Part shown: positions 37,101 to 45,688 of the stretch, piece by piece
How the letters are laid out: each line of letters begins with the position of its first letter
Position numbering within the stretch: position 1 is the stretch's first letter
Assembly: GCA_001723855.1 (NCBI GenBank)
Contig: MCBC01000067.1
Span: 16,877 to 80,876, forward strand
Source of the DNA: Candidatus Altarchaeales archaeon WOR_SM1_86-2
GTDB taxonomy: Archaea > Altiarchaeota > Altiarchaeia > IMC4 > MCBC01
Length of the DNA stretch: 64,000 bases
Reading direction: 5' to 3'
Notes under the pieces: generated by a model
Database searches by the model: none
Seen by the model: the letters and a program-made list of their open reading frames with translations, nothing else
Told to the model about the DNA's origin: nothing
Position numbers and translations under genes: made by a program

Positions 37101-37132
37101 GTAACCCCAGAATTTATTTCATTTTTAGCCAT
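34115..37132 (-). CDS. Tat-exported formate dehydrogenase alpha subunit (Cys-type)
   Basis: A 1005-residue molybdopterin oxidoreductase. Tat leader TRREFLKIGGAAAAGSAIAM, then the 4Fe-4S site CQYCAVGCGLVYYVKDGK and SLCSKGTAH. The metal ligand is Cys in ARECHASTVAAL (about residue 186), where FdnG-type enzymes have selenocysteine. C-terminal MGD-binding domain includes LTTHRLLEHHLAGQKTRNLP and AMSKTLADKLGVKNGDKVKV. Around residues 325-365 an acidic insert repeats GNPV three times (EAGNPVLDD, EGNPVMVEK, EGNPVYKEV). Faces outside the membrane; oxidises formate or a related small substrate (inference). TorD-like chaperone and MoeA genes are 10-18 kb away. Confidence 0.88.
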   Translation of the reverse strand: MAKNEINSGVTRREFLKIGGAAAAGSAIAMGTAQADVKTKSAGTSPKIEGEKVLSVCQYCAVGCGLVYYVKDGKVVHVEGDPENPINNGSLCSKGTAHIQLINNDLRIKKPMKRTGNGGWQEITWGEAITTIADELAKVKENHGPDALAFMGSAAVLNEEVYSFQKLVRLLGTNNIEHQARECHASTVAALVNSFGFGAMTNHWTDMQNTKCAFIIGSNTVECHPIAMQHIMEARDKNGAKIICADPRLTKSAAKADLFMQHRPGTDIALIGAIIKYVIDNKKYDEKFLMERTVAPFIVDRAKHAAGDYANAFVLETETVQDTEMIEEQELDEAGNPVLDDEGNPVMVEKEIPKTDAEGNPVYKEVQVKGKYKKADGLEGHPDTAFNILKETVAPYTFEEAEKITWVPAAKIEEAAKMFSDESQGTRVVNGTEIKNCATIIYSMGSTQHTVGVQYIRNYATLQLLLGNAGRPGGGINALRGHNNVQGSTDMCALAHIWPGYINVRGKGQDWKSFFGSCSGGWTGEGPEPGYDEFVADITTPVSDPMKGKWMQYNSWCSRKRGMLAILNYWCIREDQMAQGVGLSVVPMFRAMKDGSVKAFWALGENPMVANPNLNDTKAGLKNLDVLIVSDLFEPETAAVERKEGSITILLPACTFSEKTGSQTNSPRVVQWCYQAIDPMYECKSDLEVVLRVARKLSDKGALLHDENIKGSSWDKAWNRYGFDPSTDPDTNTLTGAELESAAIEVYKEMDLCNRLYRGQYDWNTGEVLAKRRGTDPGGLGTTYPDWGWCWPVNQRILYHNENWDGQGGPGGSNFDFITTEKKGLIYAPRVVDGPIPTHKEPAETPMPELNSKYPRYRGVQDLIDTGYNVVGDKSKYPIVLTTHRLLEHHLAGQKTRNLPWLCELEPEPYCAMSKTLADKLGVKNGDKVKVTSARHPAGIIIPARVDGRMDGWDNPQKQVVSIPWHWGDKGLCTGPSANLLTVDARDPNANIPEYKACLCNVEKA

Positions 37133-37290
37133 TTTTTATTTTATTGATAGTTATTATATGAATGATAGTTAATGTACATAATCAATTATTTTTGAATATT
37201 AAAATATATATATAAAAGCAAAACTAAAAATTACATTTTTTTGCAAAATTGAGCAATTTCTTTTTTGAATCAAAAAAATGTGGATCGGGT

Positions 37291-38445
37291 TCATTCCATT
37301 GCCTCCAGAACCAGTTCGGTAATGTCCAGAACCTTCAACTTCTCTTTTTCTTTCATTGCCGCCGTCCTTATATTTCTCTTGCATGTCTGGCATGCCGAAA
37401 TTACCGTATCCGCGCCCGTTTCCTTTATCTGTAGGATTTTTTGTCTCGAAATTTCTGTTGAAAGGTCGGGGCTTGTTATTCCCAGGTTTCCCCCGGCTCC
37501 GCAGCATACGCATTCTTCTTTGTTGTCCACAAGTTCTTTAAATGATATTCCGGGGATATTTTCTATTATTTTACGGGGCGCGTCGTATATGCCCGAATTC
37601 CTCCCCAAGTCGCACGGGTCGTGGTAGGTTACATTGCCCTCGAAACCTTTAAATTTTATTTTGTTGTCTTTTATCAGCCCTTCAATAAATTCCGTGGAAT
37701 GCAGAACCCTGAAATTCATCCGGATGTCCCCCTCTTTCAAAATTTCCTTGTATTCCTCTTTAAAAACTCTGTAGCATCCAGGGCATGTTGTAACAAGAGT
37801 TTTGGCGCCTGTTTTATTAATCAACTCTACATTATGCGTTATTTGTTTTTCCGCATCACCCGGAAACCCGGAAAGCATCTGAGGAAACCCGCAGCACCAT
37901 TCGCCGCCGCCTAAAATCGTGAAATCAATTCCTGCTTTATCCATTATCCGGGCAAAAGACTGCGGGATTGTGTTTGTTGCGGGGAATAAGGAGGCAACGC
38001 ACCCGACAAAGTAGCAAACATCCGCCTTTTCCTTTATCAATTCCTGGGATACGTCCCGCACTCTCCTTGTCCATCTCAGTCGGTCTTCGCCCGGGGAATC
38101 CGTGATATTATGTGATTTATTTAATATATCGTTGAATTTCACCAATGAATCAAGTGTGTCCGATGATGCCCCTTTACGCAGATCAAGCCACATCTTCGTG
38201 AGGTCTATGTCCGTCTGGCATACCTCTTTACACGCGCCGCAGAGTGCGCACTGGAATAGTTTGTCTAAAAATTCCGGGTCTTTCACCGTTAAACCCCGCC
38301 TCAAAAGCGTGAGCTTCCCGCGGGGTGATACGGACTCCCATCTATCTTTGTTGAAGTTGTATGTCGGGCATACCGTATCACAGTAACCGCATCTTGCGCA
38401 GATGTACGATTCCTCTTCAATGAATTTTTTGGTTTTTTCTTTCAT
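37291..38445 (-). CDS. Fe-S oxidoreductase, GlcF/HdrD-like (two CCG domains)
   Basis: 384 residues. N-terminal 4Fe-4S pair (CARCGYCDTVCPTYNF; CALCGACKEVCQTDID) and two cysteine-rich CCG domains (FVGCVASLFP with GEWCCGFPQMLSGF; TTCPGCYRVFKEEY; CVCCGAGGNLG), as in GlcF, LldE/GlpC and HdrD. Its natural partner is the FAD oxidase at 41.9-43.3 kb, same strand, now 3.5 kb upstream because of an insert. Probably oxidises a 2-hydroxyacid with the FAD subunit. ATG at 38445. Confidence 0.88.
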   Translation of the reverse strand: MKEKTKKFIEEESYICARCGYCDTVCPTYNFNKDRWESVSPRGKLTLLRRGLTVKDPEFLDKLFQCALCGACKEVCQTDIDLTKMWLDLRKGASSDTLDSLVKFNDILNKSHNITDSPGEDRLRWTRRVRDVSQELIKEKADVCYFVGCVASLFPATNTIPQSFARIMDKAGIDFTILGGGEWCCGFPQMLSGFPGDAEKQITHNVELINKTGAKTLVTTCPGCYRVFKEEYKEILKEGDIRMNFRVLHSTEFIEGLIKDNKIKFKGFEGNVTYHDPCDLGRNSGIYDAPRKIIENIPGISFKELVDNKEECVCCGAGGNLGITSPDLSTEISRQKILQIKETGADTVISACQTCKRNIRTAAMKEKEKLKVLDITELVLEAME

Positions 38446-38483
38446 TTCTTTATTTATTTCTTTGATTTTATAAACTTCACTTC

Positions 38484-39481
38484 TTATTTAATCTCCTCCA
38501 ACCTCCTTTTAATCTCTTCTTCGGGCGGTAATTTTGCTTTGTATTCTGCAACAAAAATCTTGTTGGTTAACCCCATAGAGCGTAATGAACTTCTTCTTCA
38601 CCCTTATATTCGCAGATTATTAAGCCAATTGGGTCAAGTTCCCATTCATACTTCCTGTTTTCCTTGTAGTAATTCAGGTATTTGTTCATTTGCCCCACAT
38701 GATCTGCTTTGAATTTCCCTATCTTTAAATCTACCAGTATAATACAGGGAATACCTCTGTGATATAATTCTAAGTCAACCTTGTGATATTCGCCGTCGAT
38801 GATGATCGGCTTTTGTCTGGCAAGAAGCGCAAAATCGGTGCCAAATTCCAGGAGCAGTTGTTCTGTTTTGGAAAGCAATCCGTTCTCAATGTCTTTCTCA
38901 CTATACCTTTCAGGTAAAGCCAAGAAGTCAAAGTCATACGAATTCTTGAATGCTTCTTCCGGGACAACGGATTTTAGAGGCAATGGTGTGACTTTAACGA
39001 TCTTTCCTTTCTTTAATGTTTTTTTATATAAACCGGATTTGACTTGTTTCTCTAACTCTCGCGTGCTCCACGCATTTTGAATAGTCTGGTTTTCATAGAA
39101 TTCCCTTTCGTTTTTATCTTTAATCTTCAATAGTGCCCGATAGTGTGTCCAGCTTAATTGTGCACGCAGTGCATGCACAATTGTGTATATCTTGTAGAAT
39201 TGAACGATATCAAACATTAATCTTCGTTTAAATCCTAAATCAATTGCCAGTCTTTCAACCACTCTCTTCCCATAATCCGCCCTCTCTTTGTGCTGCAATT
39301 CCTCTCTCACTATTCTTTCTCCAATCTGCCAATAAGTCTGAACCCTTATATTATCAACCGCTTTGTAAGCATGGTATTTTGCCTTCTCAAGCAAACTCCT
39401 GATGTCGTATAATAATTCATCATAGCCTTCCAATTTCTCTGCTTTATTATCCGCTTTAACCAACGGTTTGCTTTCTTTCAT
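38484..39481 (-). pseudogene. DUF1016/YhcG-type PDDEXK nuclease with C-terminal frameshift
   Basis: 304 codons cover DUF1016_N (AKYHAYKAVDNIRVQTYWQI, RRLMFDIVQFYKIYTIV, WTHYRALLKIKDKNEREFY) and the nuclease core (PIIIDGEYHKVDLELYHRG, ILVDLKIGKFKADHVGQMNK). The frame stops at 38567, but the next frame continues with the family-like ending MGLTNKIFVAEYKAKLPPEE and stops at 38484, so one base seems lost near 38575. Only the tail is affected, so activity may remain. It lies directly after the NACHT-WD40 gene, and both sit between glcD and glcF. Confidence 0.8.
39156..39182. repeat. Near-perfect palindrome inside the DUF1016 frame
   Basis: On the plus strand, aattgtgcacgc - agt - gcatgcacaatt: 12 bp with one wobble-type mismatch and a 3-nt loop. 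It encodes IVHALRAQL just before SWTHY, the same place as the palindromes in the other two copies. Confidence 0.9.
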
Positions 39482-39495
39482 GTTTTTGTGTTAAA

Positions 39496-41874
39496 TTATT
39501 TCTCAACCGCTCCACTCTCCTTTAAAAATTTAATCTCCTCTTTACTTAAACCTTGTGCATTTTTTATGTTCATTCCACTGCATTCAAGTTTCTGTTCTAT
39601 TGTTCTTATGCATTCTCCACTCTCAAAATTCCATATCTTTATTGTTCTATCTTCACTTCCCGACACTATGTATTTTATGTCAGGGGTTACAAACACACTA
39701 CGAAGGGCATCCTTATGTCCAACTAATGTTCTTATCTCTTCTCCTTTCTCAAAATCCCATATCTTTACTGTTTTATCCATGCTCCCCGACACTATGTATT
39801 TCCCATCAAGGGTTACAGATACACTCCAAACTAGGTCACCGTGTCCTTTCAATGTTCTTATTTCCTTTCCCCCAAAATCCCATATCTTTATTGTTCCATC
39901 ATAACTTCCTGAAACTATGTGTTTTTTGTCGGGGGTTACAAATACCGAATATACTGCACCCATCTCCTCAAATGTTACTCCATCTAAATCCGCATAAGAG
40001 AAATCTGCATTCTCTAATATTGTGCTGCTCAGGTTTGCGTTCTTTAAATTTGCTTTCTGGAAATTAAGCCCACTCAAATCCTGACCCTCAAAATCCCCAC
40101 AATCCAGCACCGTCTCTGAAAAATCAAACTCCTTCTCTGAAAAGTTTTCTTTTAATTCATTTAATACCGAAACAGCATTCCCTCCTAAATATTTTGTTTC
40201 AGTAAAGGACTTCCCTTTTGTAAAATCAATCCACTGGTATAGTTCATCTCTGTTAATTTCACCCCTAAACTCCCTCATAAACTGCATCACTTCGTAACTC
40301 ACCTGCTTTTGCATGAAATCGTCCCTGAAATTTTCTTTAATATCATCTGCAAACTTCCACGCCACCAGGAAATCCACAAATGATTTATGAGAAAACTGGT
40401 AATTTCCTTCAGTATCCCTGTTAAGGAAAGAGCAGGTCAGAAAATCATTGAGGTGGTATTCAATATCGGTTTTTATTTTTATTTCAAAATGTACTTTCAA
40501 ATTCAATAATTCTGGCACATCTTCATGATAAACCGATAATTTATCGTTATTGTACATCCACACCGCAAGAAGTTTCATTAATTTTATCCTGTCGTCTCTC
40601 TGGATAATGGTTTTTCCAACCTTTAACCTTCTTTTTAATTCCTCGTGGATGGTGGTTTTATATAAAGTTGAAGCATTTATTTCTTCTCCGAGTTCAATTA
40701 ACTGCGGCAGGTATTTTGCAATCAATTCGAGAAGAACGGGACGCTTCGCAAGGTCTTTTAACTCAAAGACCTCATAAATTTTCTTGTAATAATATTCCCA
40801 ATCCTTCTTTTTCTTTTTTCTTTTTTCTATCAAAGGCACTCTCTTCTGGAGAAATTCTTTAATCTGATCATCATCAAACTCTTTCAGATAAATGATGTCA
40901 AAATTCCTTCTTTTATCAATGTCAAGTAAAATCTCTTTTTCTTTCTCATAGGTTCTGAAAAACTCTGTTCTACAGGTGAGTATTACTTTGCTTTTCTTAG
41001 GTTTTGCAAGTTCAGCGATCTTATTGAAATTTGAATATGCATCATCAAAAATTACTTTCTGTGCCATCTCGTCAAAGCCGTCAAAAATCAGGAGGAAGAG
41101 ACCTTCTTCATTCATCTTTTGGAATAAAGGAAAATTAACACCCTGGAGCCCATACTCGTTAATCAGCAGGTCTGTAATAAGCTGCCTGACACTCATCACC
41201 TTGGAATAATCCCTCAAGCTGATGAGAATAGGGATTCTATTGTTCAAAGGGTCTTTTTTGTATTTTTCTGCCATGTCATGAGCGAGTTTCATGCAAAATG
41301 AGGTTTTCCCCGTGCCGTATTCTCCAAGAATTGAGATGTGGTTGATTTCATCGGCAGAAAGCCAGTTGTTGATGTAGTTATCAATGGGATCAAAAACCTC
41401 TCTTGGTTCCTTTTCATCATCCTGCGCAGTGAAGTCCACATAGTATTTGCTGATTTCATCACTCTCGTAAAGATTTATGATGTGCTCAAGATACGGGTCA
41501 ATATTTGATATCTGGTGCTGGAGTTCACGGAAGGTGAGAGGCGGGATTTTATTTGCTTTTGTAGTATCCCAGATGGCCTTGGCAAAACCATTCGTAGTGA
41601 CTATGGTTAAATTCTGAACTTCATCATTTCTTTTTAAATCTATCTGGGCATTAATATTATCCATGGCATCATTCTTTTTAAGATTGCCTTTTTCAACATA
41701 CTTGCATTCAACAGCAGTCTTAGCTTTTATTCCGCCGGGCATTGTATATTCAAGAATAATATCAATCTGATGTCCCAGAATACCGACATTCTGCTTTACT
41801 TCATGCCCCATCAACCTGTAAAGTTCAGCAACTTTATTTTCAAATTCCTTTCCTTTATCCTGACTTTCAGCCAT
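39496..41874 (-). CDS. REase-NACHT-pentapeptide-WD40 STAND protein (candidate defence sensor)
   Basis: 792 residues. Domains: N-terminal Mrr-like nuclease (about 1-115; FENKVAELYRLMGHEVKQNV, QIDIILEY, AVECKY forming the D...ExK site); NACHT ATPase (about 170-400; ISILGEYGTGKTSFCMKLAH Walker A, LFLLIFDGFDEM Walker B, KVILTCRTEFF sensor); helical region ending FSHKSFVDFLVAWKF; pentapeptide repeats (FQKANLKNANLSSTILENAD, about 620-645); three WD40 repeats (about 650-770; YIVSGSMDKTVKIWDFEKGE). The design is that of Avs/bNACHT-type sensors: C-terminal ligand recognition, central switch, N-terminal effector. The three WD repeats are too few for a closed propeller, so dimerisation or decay is possible. 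Confidence 0.88.
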   Translation of the reverse strand: MAESQDKGKEFENKVAELYRLMGHEVKQNVGILGHQIDIILEYTMPGGIKAKTAVECKYVEKGNLKKNDAMDNINAQIDLKRNDEVQNLTIVTTNGFAKAIWDTTKANKIPPLTFRELQHQISNIDPYLEHIINLYESDEISKYYVDFTAQDDEKEPREVFDPIDNYINNWLSADEINHISILGEYGTGKTSFCMKLAHDMAEKYKKDPLNNRIPILISLRDYSKVMSVRQLITDLLINEYGLQGVNFPLFQKMNEEGLFLLIFDGFDEMAQKVIFDDAYSNFNKIAELAKPKKSKVILTCRTEFFRTYEKEKEILLDIDKRRNFDIIYLKEFDDDQIKEFLQKRVPLIEKRKKKKKDWEYYYKKIYEVFELKDLAKRPVLLELIAKYLPQLIELGEEINASTLYKTTIHEELKRRLKVGKTIIQRDDRIKLMKLLAVWMYNNDKLSVYHEDVPELLNLKVHFEIKIKTDIEYHLNDFLTCSFLNRDTEGNYQFSHKSFVDFLVAWKFADDIKENFRDDFMQKQVSYEVMQFMREFRGEINRDELYQWIDFTKGKSFTETKYLGGNAVSVLNELKENFSEKEFDFSETVLDCGDFEGQDLSGLNFQKANLKNANLSSTILENADFSYADLDGVTFEEMGAVYSVFVTPDKKHIVSGSYDGTIKIWDFGGKEIRTLKGHGDLVWSVSVTLDGKYIVSGSMDKTVKIWDFEKGEEIRTLVGHKDALRSVFVTPDIKYIVSGSEDRTIKIWNFESGECIRTIEQKLECSGMNIKNAQGLSKEEIKFLKESGAVEK

Positions 41875-41906
41875 GGTATTTATTCAATTTTTAATAAATT
41901 TTTTAT

Positions 41907-43349
41907 TCATTTTATTAGTCCAACAAAGCGTAACGGCTTCGCTGCGATCTCTGCCAAAAACATTGACAGTCCATACATTTTCGGGTGGAATACCAGCGAC
42001 GGAATCGCAAGTTTTGCACCAAGGTACTTGTCAGGATTTAAAATGTTATGGGGATCAATTTTTTTCTTCAATCCCGTTTTTTCCTTCAATCCCTCGCCAC
42101 CCAGGATTTTATTCACATAAGGCGAATTCCACAGCCCGGTGCCGTAAGGTATGCCTCCCGCGGAAACGGCAATATCGTTCATCTTCTTTAAATGCCTGAG
42201 CGCAAAAATAAAATCCATGAATTTACGTTCGTCCGTTAGATACATGGGCATGACGATCGCCTTATTTTCTGAGACAACGCTTCCCTCAATCCCCAATCCA
42301 TTAATATTGATCTTACCCAGTTTGCTTATCACCGTGTTCAGCCGGCTTAAAGGGACAAGCAAATCGCCTGCAAGCAGCGTAGGGCCGCGTCTTTTAATTC
42401 GCATAGGGTTAAACCGGTCTCCCCATTCTTCTTCTGCTAATTCAGCCGGTTCCACTCCGATACCCCCGGATTTCTTGATCTTATACAGCTTTTTAACCGA
42501 TTCCGCCACTTCTTTTTTATTTCCATCAAAAACAACCAGGATCCTGAATTCAAAATCCGGGTTTGTATTATCTCCCTGTACGTCTTTCATCATCTGTGCA
42601 TAGGCTCTGTTAGCATAGGATATGTTGAACGGTTTGAGTTCCACAAGTTCCTGGATTACATCCGCGAACTTTTCCTGGCTGTCGAATGTAAGAAGATGCG
42701 GTGAAACAGATTCGGGAAGTTCCCTGACCTTTAATTTAACCATGGTAATTATCCCCGTTGTCCCTTCAGATCCCAAAAATTTATGGTTTTCTTTTTCAGA
42801 ATACCCCTTAATTTCACCGTCCGGGAGGACAGCCTCCATGCCAAGAACCTGTTCATGGACCCTGCGGTATTTCAGCGTTCCTACCCCACAGCCGGGGGAA
42901 GAAAGCCATCCCCCGACAGTCGCGGAAGGGGAACTTGAAGGATATGTCATTAACGCAAGCCCATTTATATTCAATACCTTTTCAAGTTTTTTCCACACAA
43001 CACCACAACTTACTATTACCGTTCTCTCTTTTTCATTAATTTCAATTTTATTGTCCATAGAAGACATATCCATGACAATGCCCCCTCTTGTCGGCACACA
43101 GCCGCCTAAAGCCGAAGTTGCAGATGCTCTCGGGGTTACGGAAATCCTGTTCTTATTTGCAAACTTCATGACCTCCGAGATTTCCTCGGGGGTTTCAGGG
43201 CGGACAACCGCATCAGGCGTTGTTTTGAATAACAAGTTAATTATACCCGGGAGGGGTGCTAAATCCGTGCTGTACAGTGCGCATTCAAATTCATCTGTCG
43301 TTATTCTATTTCCCAGAACATCTTCAAGCAGCTTGAAATTGTAATTCAT
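41907..43349 (-). CDS. FAD-linked oxidase, GlcD/D-lactate dehydrogenase-like
   Basis: 480 residues of the VAO/PCMH FAD family: VVRPETPEEISEVMKFANKN, TPRASATSALGGCVPTRGGI, SPSATVGGWLSSPGCGVGTL and GSEGTTGIITMVKLKVREL form the FAD domain; the C-terminal part ends GLKKKIDPHNILNPDKYLGA. GlcD-type proteins oxidise 2-hydroxyacids and pass electrons to a CCG-domain Fe-S protein such as the one at 37.3-38.4 kb. The two would normally be adjacent; 3.46 kb of defence-type genes separates them. Confidence 0.88.
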   Translation of the reverse strand: MNYNFKLLEDVLGNRITTDEFECALYSTDLAPLPGIINLLFKTTPDAVVRPETPEEISEVMKFANKNRISVTPRASATSALGGCVPTRGGIVMDMSSMDNKIEINEKERTVIVSCGVVWKKLEKVLNINGLALMTYPSSSPSATVGGWLSSPGCGVGTLKYRRVHEQVLGMEAVLPDGEIKGYSEKENHKFLGSEGTTGIITMVKLKVRELPESVSPHLLTFDSQEKFADVIQELVELKPFNISYANRAYAQMMKDVQGDNTNPDFEFRILVVFDGNKKEVAESVKKLYKIKKSGGIGVEPAELAEEEWGDRFNPMRIKRRGPTLLAGDLLVPLSRLNTVISKLGKININGLGIEGSVVSENKAIVMPMYLTDERKFMDFIFALRHLKKMNDIAVSAGGIPYGTGLWNSPYVNKILGGEGLKEKTGLKKKIDPHNILNPDKYLGAKLAIPSLVFHPKMYGLSMFLAEIAAKPLRFVGLIK

Positions 43350-43398
43350 ATTAATAATTTAGGTGATCACTCAAAATCCGTACCAAATCACCCATAAA

Positions 43399-43563
43399 TT
43401 ATATTAAACATCTTATTAAATACATCTTTGTTTCTATTGTTGAACCGAAATTCCATTTCTTCAAATAGAGGTAATAGTTGTTCTTATTGATACCGTGATA
43501 CTTGTGAAATGTGGCAGACTTACAGTCACATTCTGAAAGAATTTTGAGCATCCCGTAAAGTTT
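43399..43563 (-). pseudogene. Possible transposase C-terminal remnant
   Basis: A minus-strand open stretch (LYGMLKILSECDCKSATFHK, then YHGINKNNYYLYLKKWNFG) resembles the end of small DDE transposases of the IS1/ISXO2-like group, where a segment such as HKYHGISKKNxxLYL is common (pattern recalled, not searched). It is preceded by a stop and has no intact N-terminus. Confidence 0.4.
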
Positions 43564-43570
43564 TTAGCCA

Positions 43571-43864
43571 TTTGCACCATTTATATATCTAAATTTTCCA
43601 TAGTTTTCCCCCACCACACATCTTATGTTAGTGTTCCGGTGGGGATTTTTGAATTTCGTTATGTTCAGCCCACATTAGAACGGTGGGTCATTGATCAATT
43701 CATGCGGAAATCTGGCGTAAGGCAGTTATGTAGCCAGTAAAGTACGGTCTACACCTTTTGATAGGGACTTTAAACTCTATCCAAGCGTGTTGGTTTTGAT
43801 TGTAGTGCGGAAAATCGGGGGAAAACTTAGGCATATAACGATTTCCATAAATAACTGGTGCAAA
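43571..43864. mobile_element. Possible miniature element with inverted ends
   Basis: About 294 bp bounded by inverted, imperfect ends: both start TTTGCACCA and reach AGTTTTCCCCC 40-50 bp inward. The interior contains no intact gene. With the adjoining transposase-like remnant it may be a decayed IS or MITE. The rest of the 43350-43960 gap is AT-rich and shows nothing else I can name. Confidence 0.4.
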
Positions 43865-43960
43865 AAATACCTAATCACCTTTAATTTTTTTATCGTAATA
43901 TGGTTCACATCACAAGTATTTTATCTGCGACATTTTTTTTAACTTTATGTTTTTAAAATA

Positions 43961-45001
43961 TTATAATATTCCGGTTGCAGTTAAAACATCCATAAGCAGC
44001 CTTAACATAACTACTGCAATAATTACGCCAAAAAATAACCTGATTCTTGGGCCCTTCACTCTTCTCGATGCCATTGCTCCGAATTGCGCTCCGATTGTTG
44101 AACCAATAAGCATTAATACGACAAGGTAAATGTCAACATTTCCGTTCAGCGAGTGCCCTATGCTTCCTGAGGATGCAGTAATCACCATCTGGAATAGATC
44201 AGTTCCTATTGCAACCACTGTTGGAACTCCAAGAAGATATATCATCGCTGGCACCATTATAAATCCGCCGCCCACACCCATAATGCCTGCAAGTATTCCA
44301 ACAAAAAGACCAAGTAATACGGGGAGGAATATTGGAATTTTGATTCCTGCTCGTTTAAGTTCAATTGACATAAATTTGATATTCCTGACTCGTTCAATTA
44401 TAGGGTTTGTTATTTCATCCTTTGCTTCCTCAACTTCCTTAAATTTATACTTTTCCTCTATCCCTTCCCCTGTTTCCCCCTTTGTTCTAAATACCCTTCT
44501 GAAATCATCCATGCCCCTAACATCCTTAATACGCTTTAAACCCATTACTGTTCTGCTTATACCTATATGTTCATGTCTTTTTCGCATTGCCCTATAACTT
44601 TCAATGATCATTAATGTCCCGACTATTGCAAGCATTACGACATATATCTCTTTGATTACTAAATCAGATGTGCCTTGAGATTCAAGGTAATTGACTATAA
44701 CAACTCCGATCTGAACTCCAATAACAGAACCGCAGAGAATAAGAAATGCCAGTTTCATGTCAACATTGCCAAGTTTCTTATGCGCAACTGCCCCGGATGA
44801 TGATGTTGCAACCATCTGCGTTAAACTTGAACCAACGGCAATATTCATTGGAATTCCAAATACAATATTCAGTGCCGGTGTCATTATAAACCCTCCACCA
44901 ACCCCGAACAGGCCGGAAAGGAAGCCAACTAATACTCCCAATAGGATTATCTCCAGACCACTCACGGTCATATTGGCTATCGGCAGGTAAATTTCAAACA
45001 T
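43961..45001 (-). CDS. TauE/SafE-family permease (copy B)
   Basis: About 346 residues of the TauE/SafE anion-exporter family, with two homologous halves: LVGFLSGLFGVGGGFIMTPA and LFVGILAGIMGVGGGFIMVP, separated by a charged cytoplasmic loop (about residues 130-210). The ATG at 45001 is chosen because the paralogue at 46.3-47.3 kb starts with the same MFEIYLPIANMTV. Substrate probably sulfite, sulfonate or another organic anion. Last gene of a TauE-exported protein-UspA-TauE cluster. Confidence 0.88.
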   Translation of the reverse strand: MFEIYLPIANMTVSGLEIILLGVLVGFLSGLFGVGGGFIMTPALNIVFGIPMNIAVGSSLTQMVATSSSGAVAHKKLGNVDMKLAFLILCGSVIGVQIGVVIVNYLESQGTSDLVIKEIYVVMLAIVGTLMIIESYRAMRKRHEHIGISRTVMGLKRIKDVRGMDDFRRVFRTKGETGEGIEEKYKFKEVEEAKDEITNPIIERVRNIKFMSIELKRAGIKIPIFLPVLLGLFVGILAGIMGVGGGFIMVPAMIYLLGVPTVVAIGTDLFQMVITASSGSIGHSLNGNVDIYLVVLMLIGSTIGAQFGAMASRRVKGPRIRLFFGVIIAVVMLRLLMDVLTATGIL

Positions 45002-45130
45002 TTTGCGTTGATTTATTGTTATTGAATTAGAGCAAAGAAAAAGTCGAAAAGCCAAAAAATGCTGTTTTTCAATAAAGGAGATAAAGGAATCTAATCAAAT
45101 TCATAATAATCTACTAACTGACCATAAAAT

Positions 45131-45640
45131 TCAAAAATCCAATCTAGCATCCGGCATGTCCGTTTTGCAGGGGATAACCACAACGGGACAAGGCAGTGTT
45201 TTTGTAACTTCCTGGACGATCTTTTCCGCAACGCTGCCGAGCATCTTCCTGCCCAGGAAATCCTTTCCGCTGCCCCCGATAACCACCATCCTGACACTTT
45301 CACGATCTTTTGCATAATTAATTATTTCTTCATGAGGGTAGCCGTAGCCAATAATGCCCTTGCAGTGTACCCCTTTTCCCTCACATATCTCCCGCACTTT
45401 ATTTAAGTCCCCTGTGACTTCTTTCTCCCTTTCCTTTATGAATTTTTCCTTCACCGAAAGCCACCCCATTTGCCCTGTGAATGTATGGGCTATACTCTCA
45501 TATTTATGCACATTAATTACGCCGATTGCCACAACCTCCACCCCTAATTCTTTTGCCATGTTCGCGGCGTATTCGGCAGCACATATCCCCACTTCCGATC
45601 CGTCGGTCGCGACCAAAACTTTATTTGTTGGTTTTGTCAT
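45131..45640 (-). CDS. Universal stress protein (UspA family)
   Basis: 169 residues: KVLVATDGSEVGICAAEYAA opening, and VVIGGSGKDFLGRKMLGSVA, fitting the ATP-binding G2xG9xG(S/T) motif. Between two TauE permease genes, it may regulate transport; pairing of UspA with permeases is common in archaea (family knowledge). Confidence 0.92.
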   Translation of the reverse strand: MTKPTNKVLVATDGSEVGICAAEYAANMAKELGVEVVAIGVINVHKYESIAHTFTGQMGWLSVKEKFIKEREKEVTGDLNKVREICEGKGVHCKGIIGYGYPHEEIINYAKDRESVRMVVIGGSGKDFLGRKMLGSVAEKIVQEVTKTLPCPVVVIPCKTDMPDARLDF

Positions 45641-45688
45641 GTTATTTTTTTATTTTTTTCCGATAATGATTAATAAATTTTAAATAAA

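Noticed and set aside
34115..37132. Selenocysteine formate dehydrogenase
   Set aside because: The active-site codon gives Cys in ARECHAST and there is no in-frame TGA.
37291..41906. A 5'-end duplication for the third DUF1016 locus, by comparing the glcF start with DNA upstream of 39481 and 41874
   Set aside because: Only atgaaagaaa and AT-rich scraps match; this is not above chance, so I do not count it with the three clear cases.
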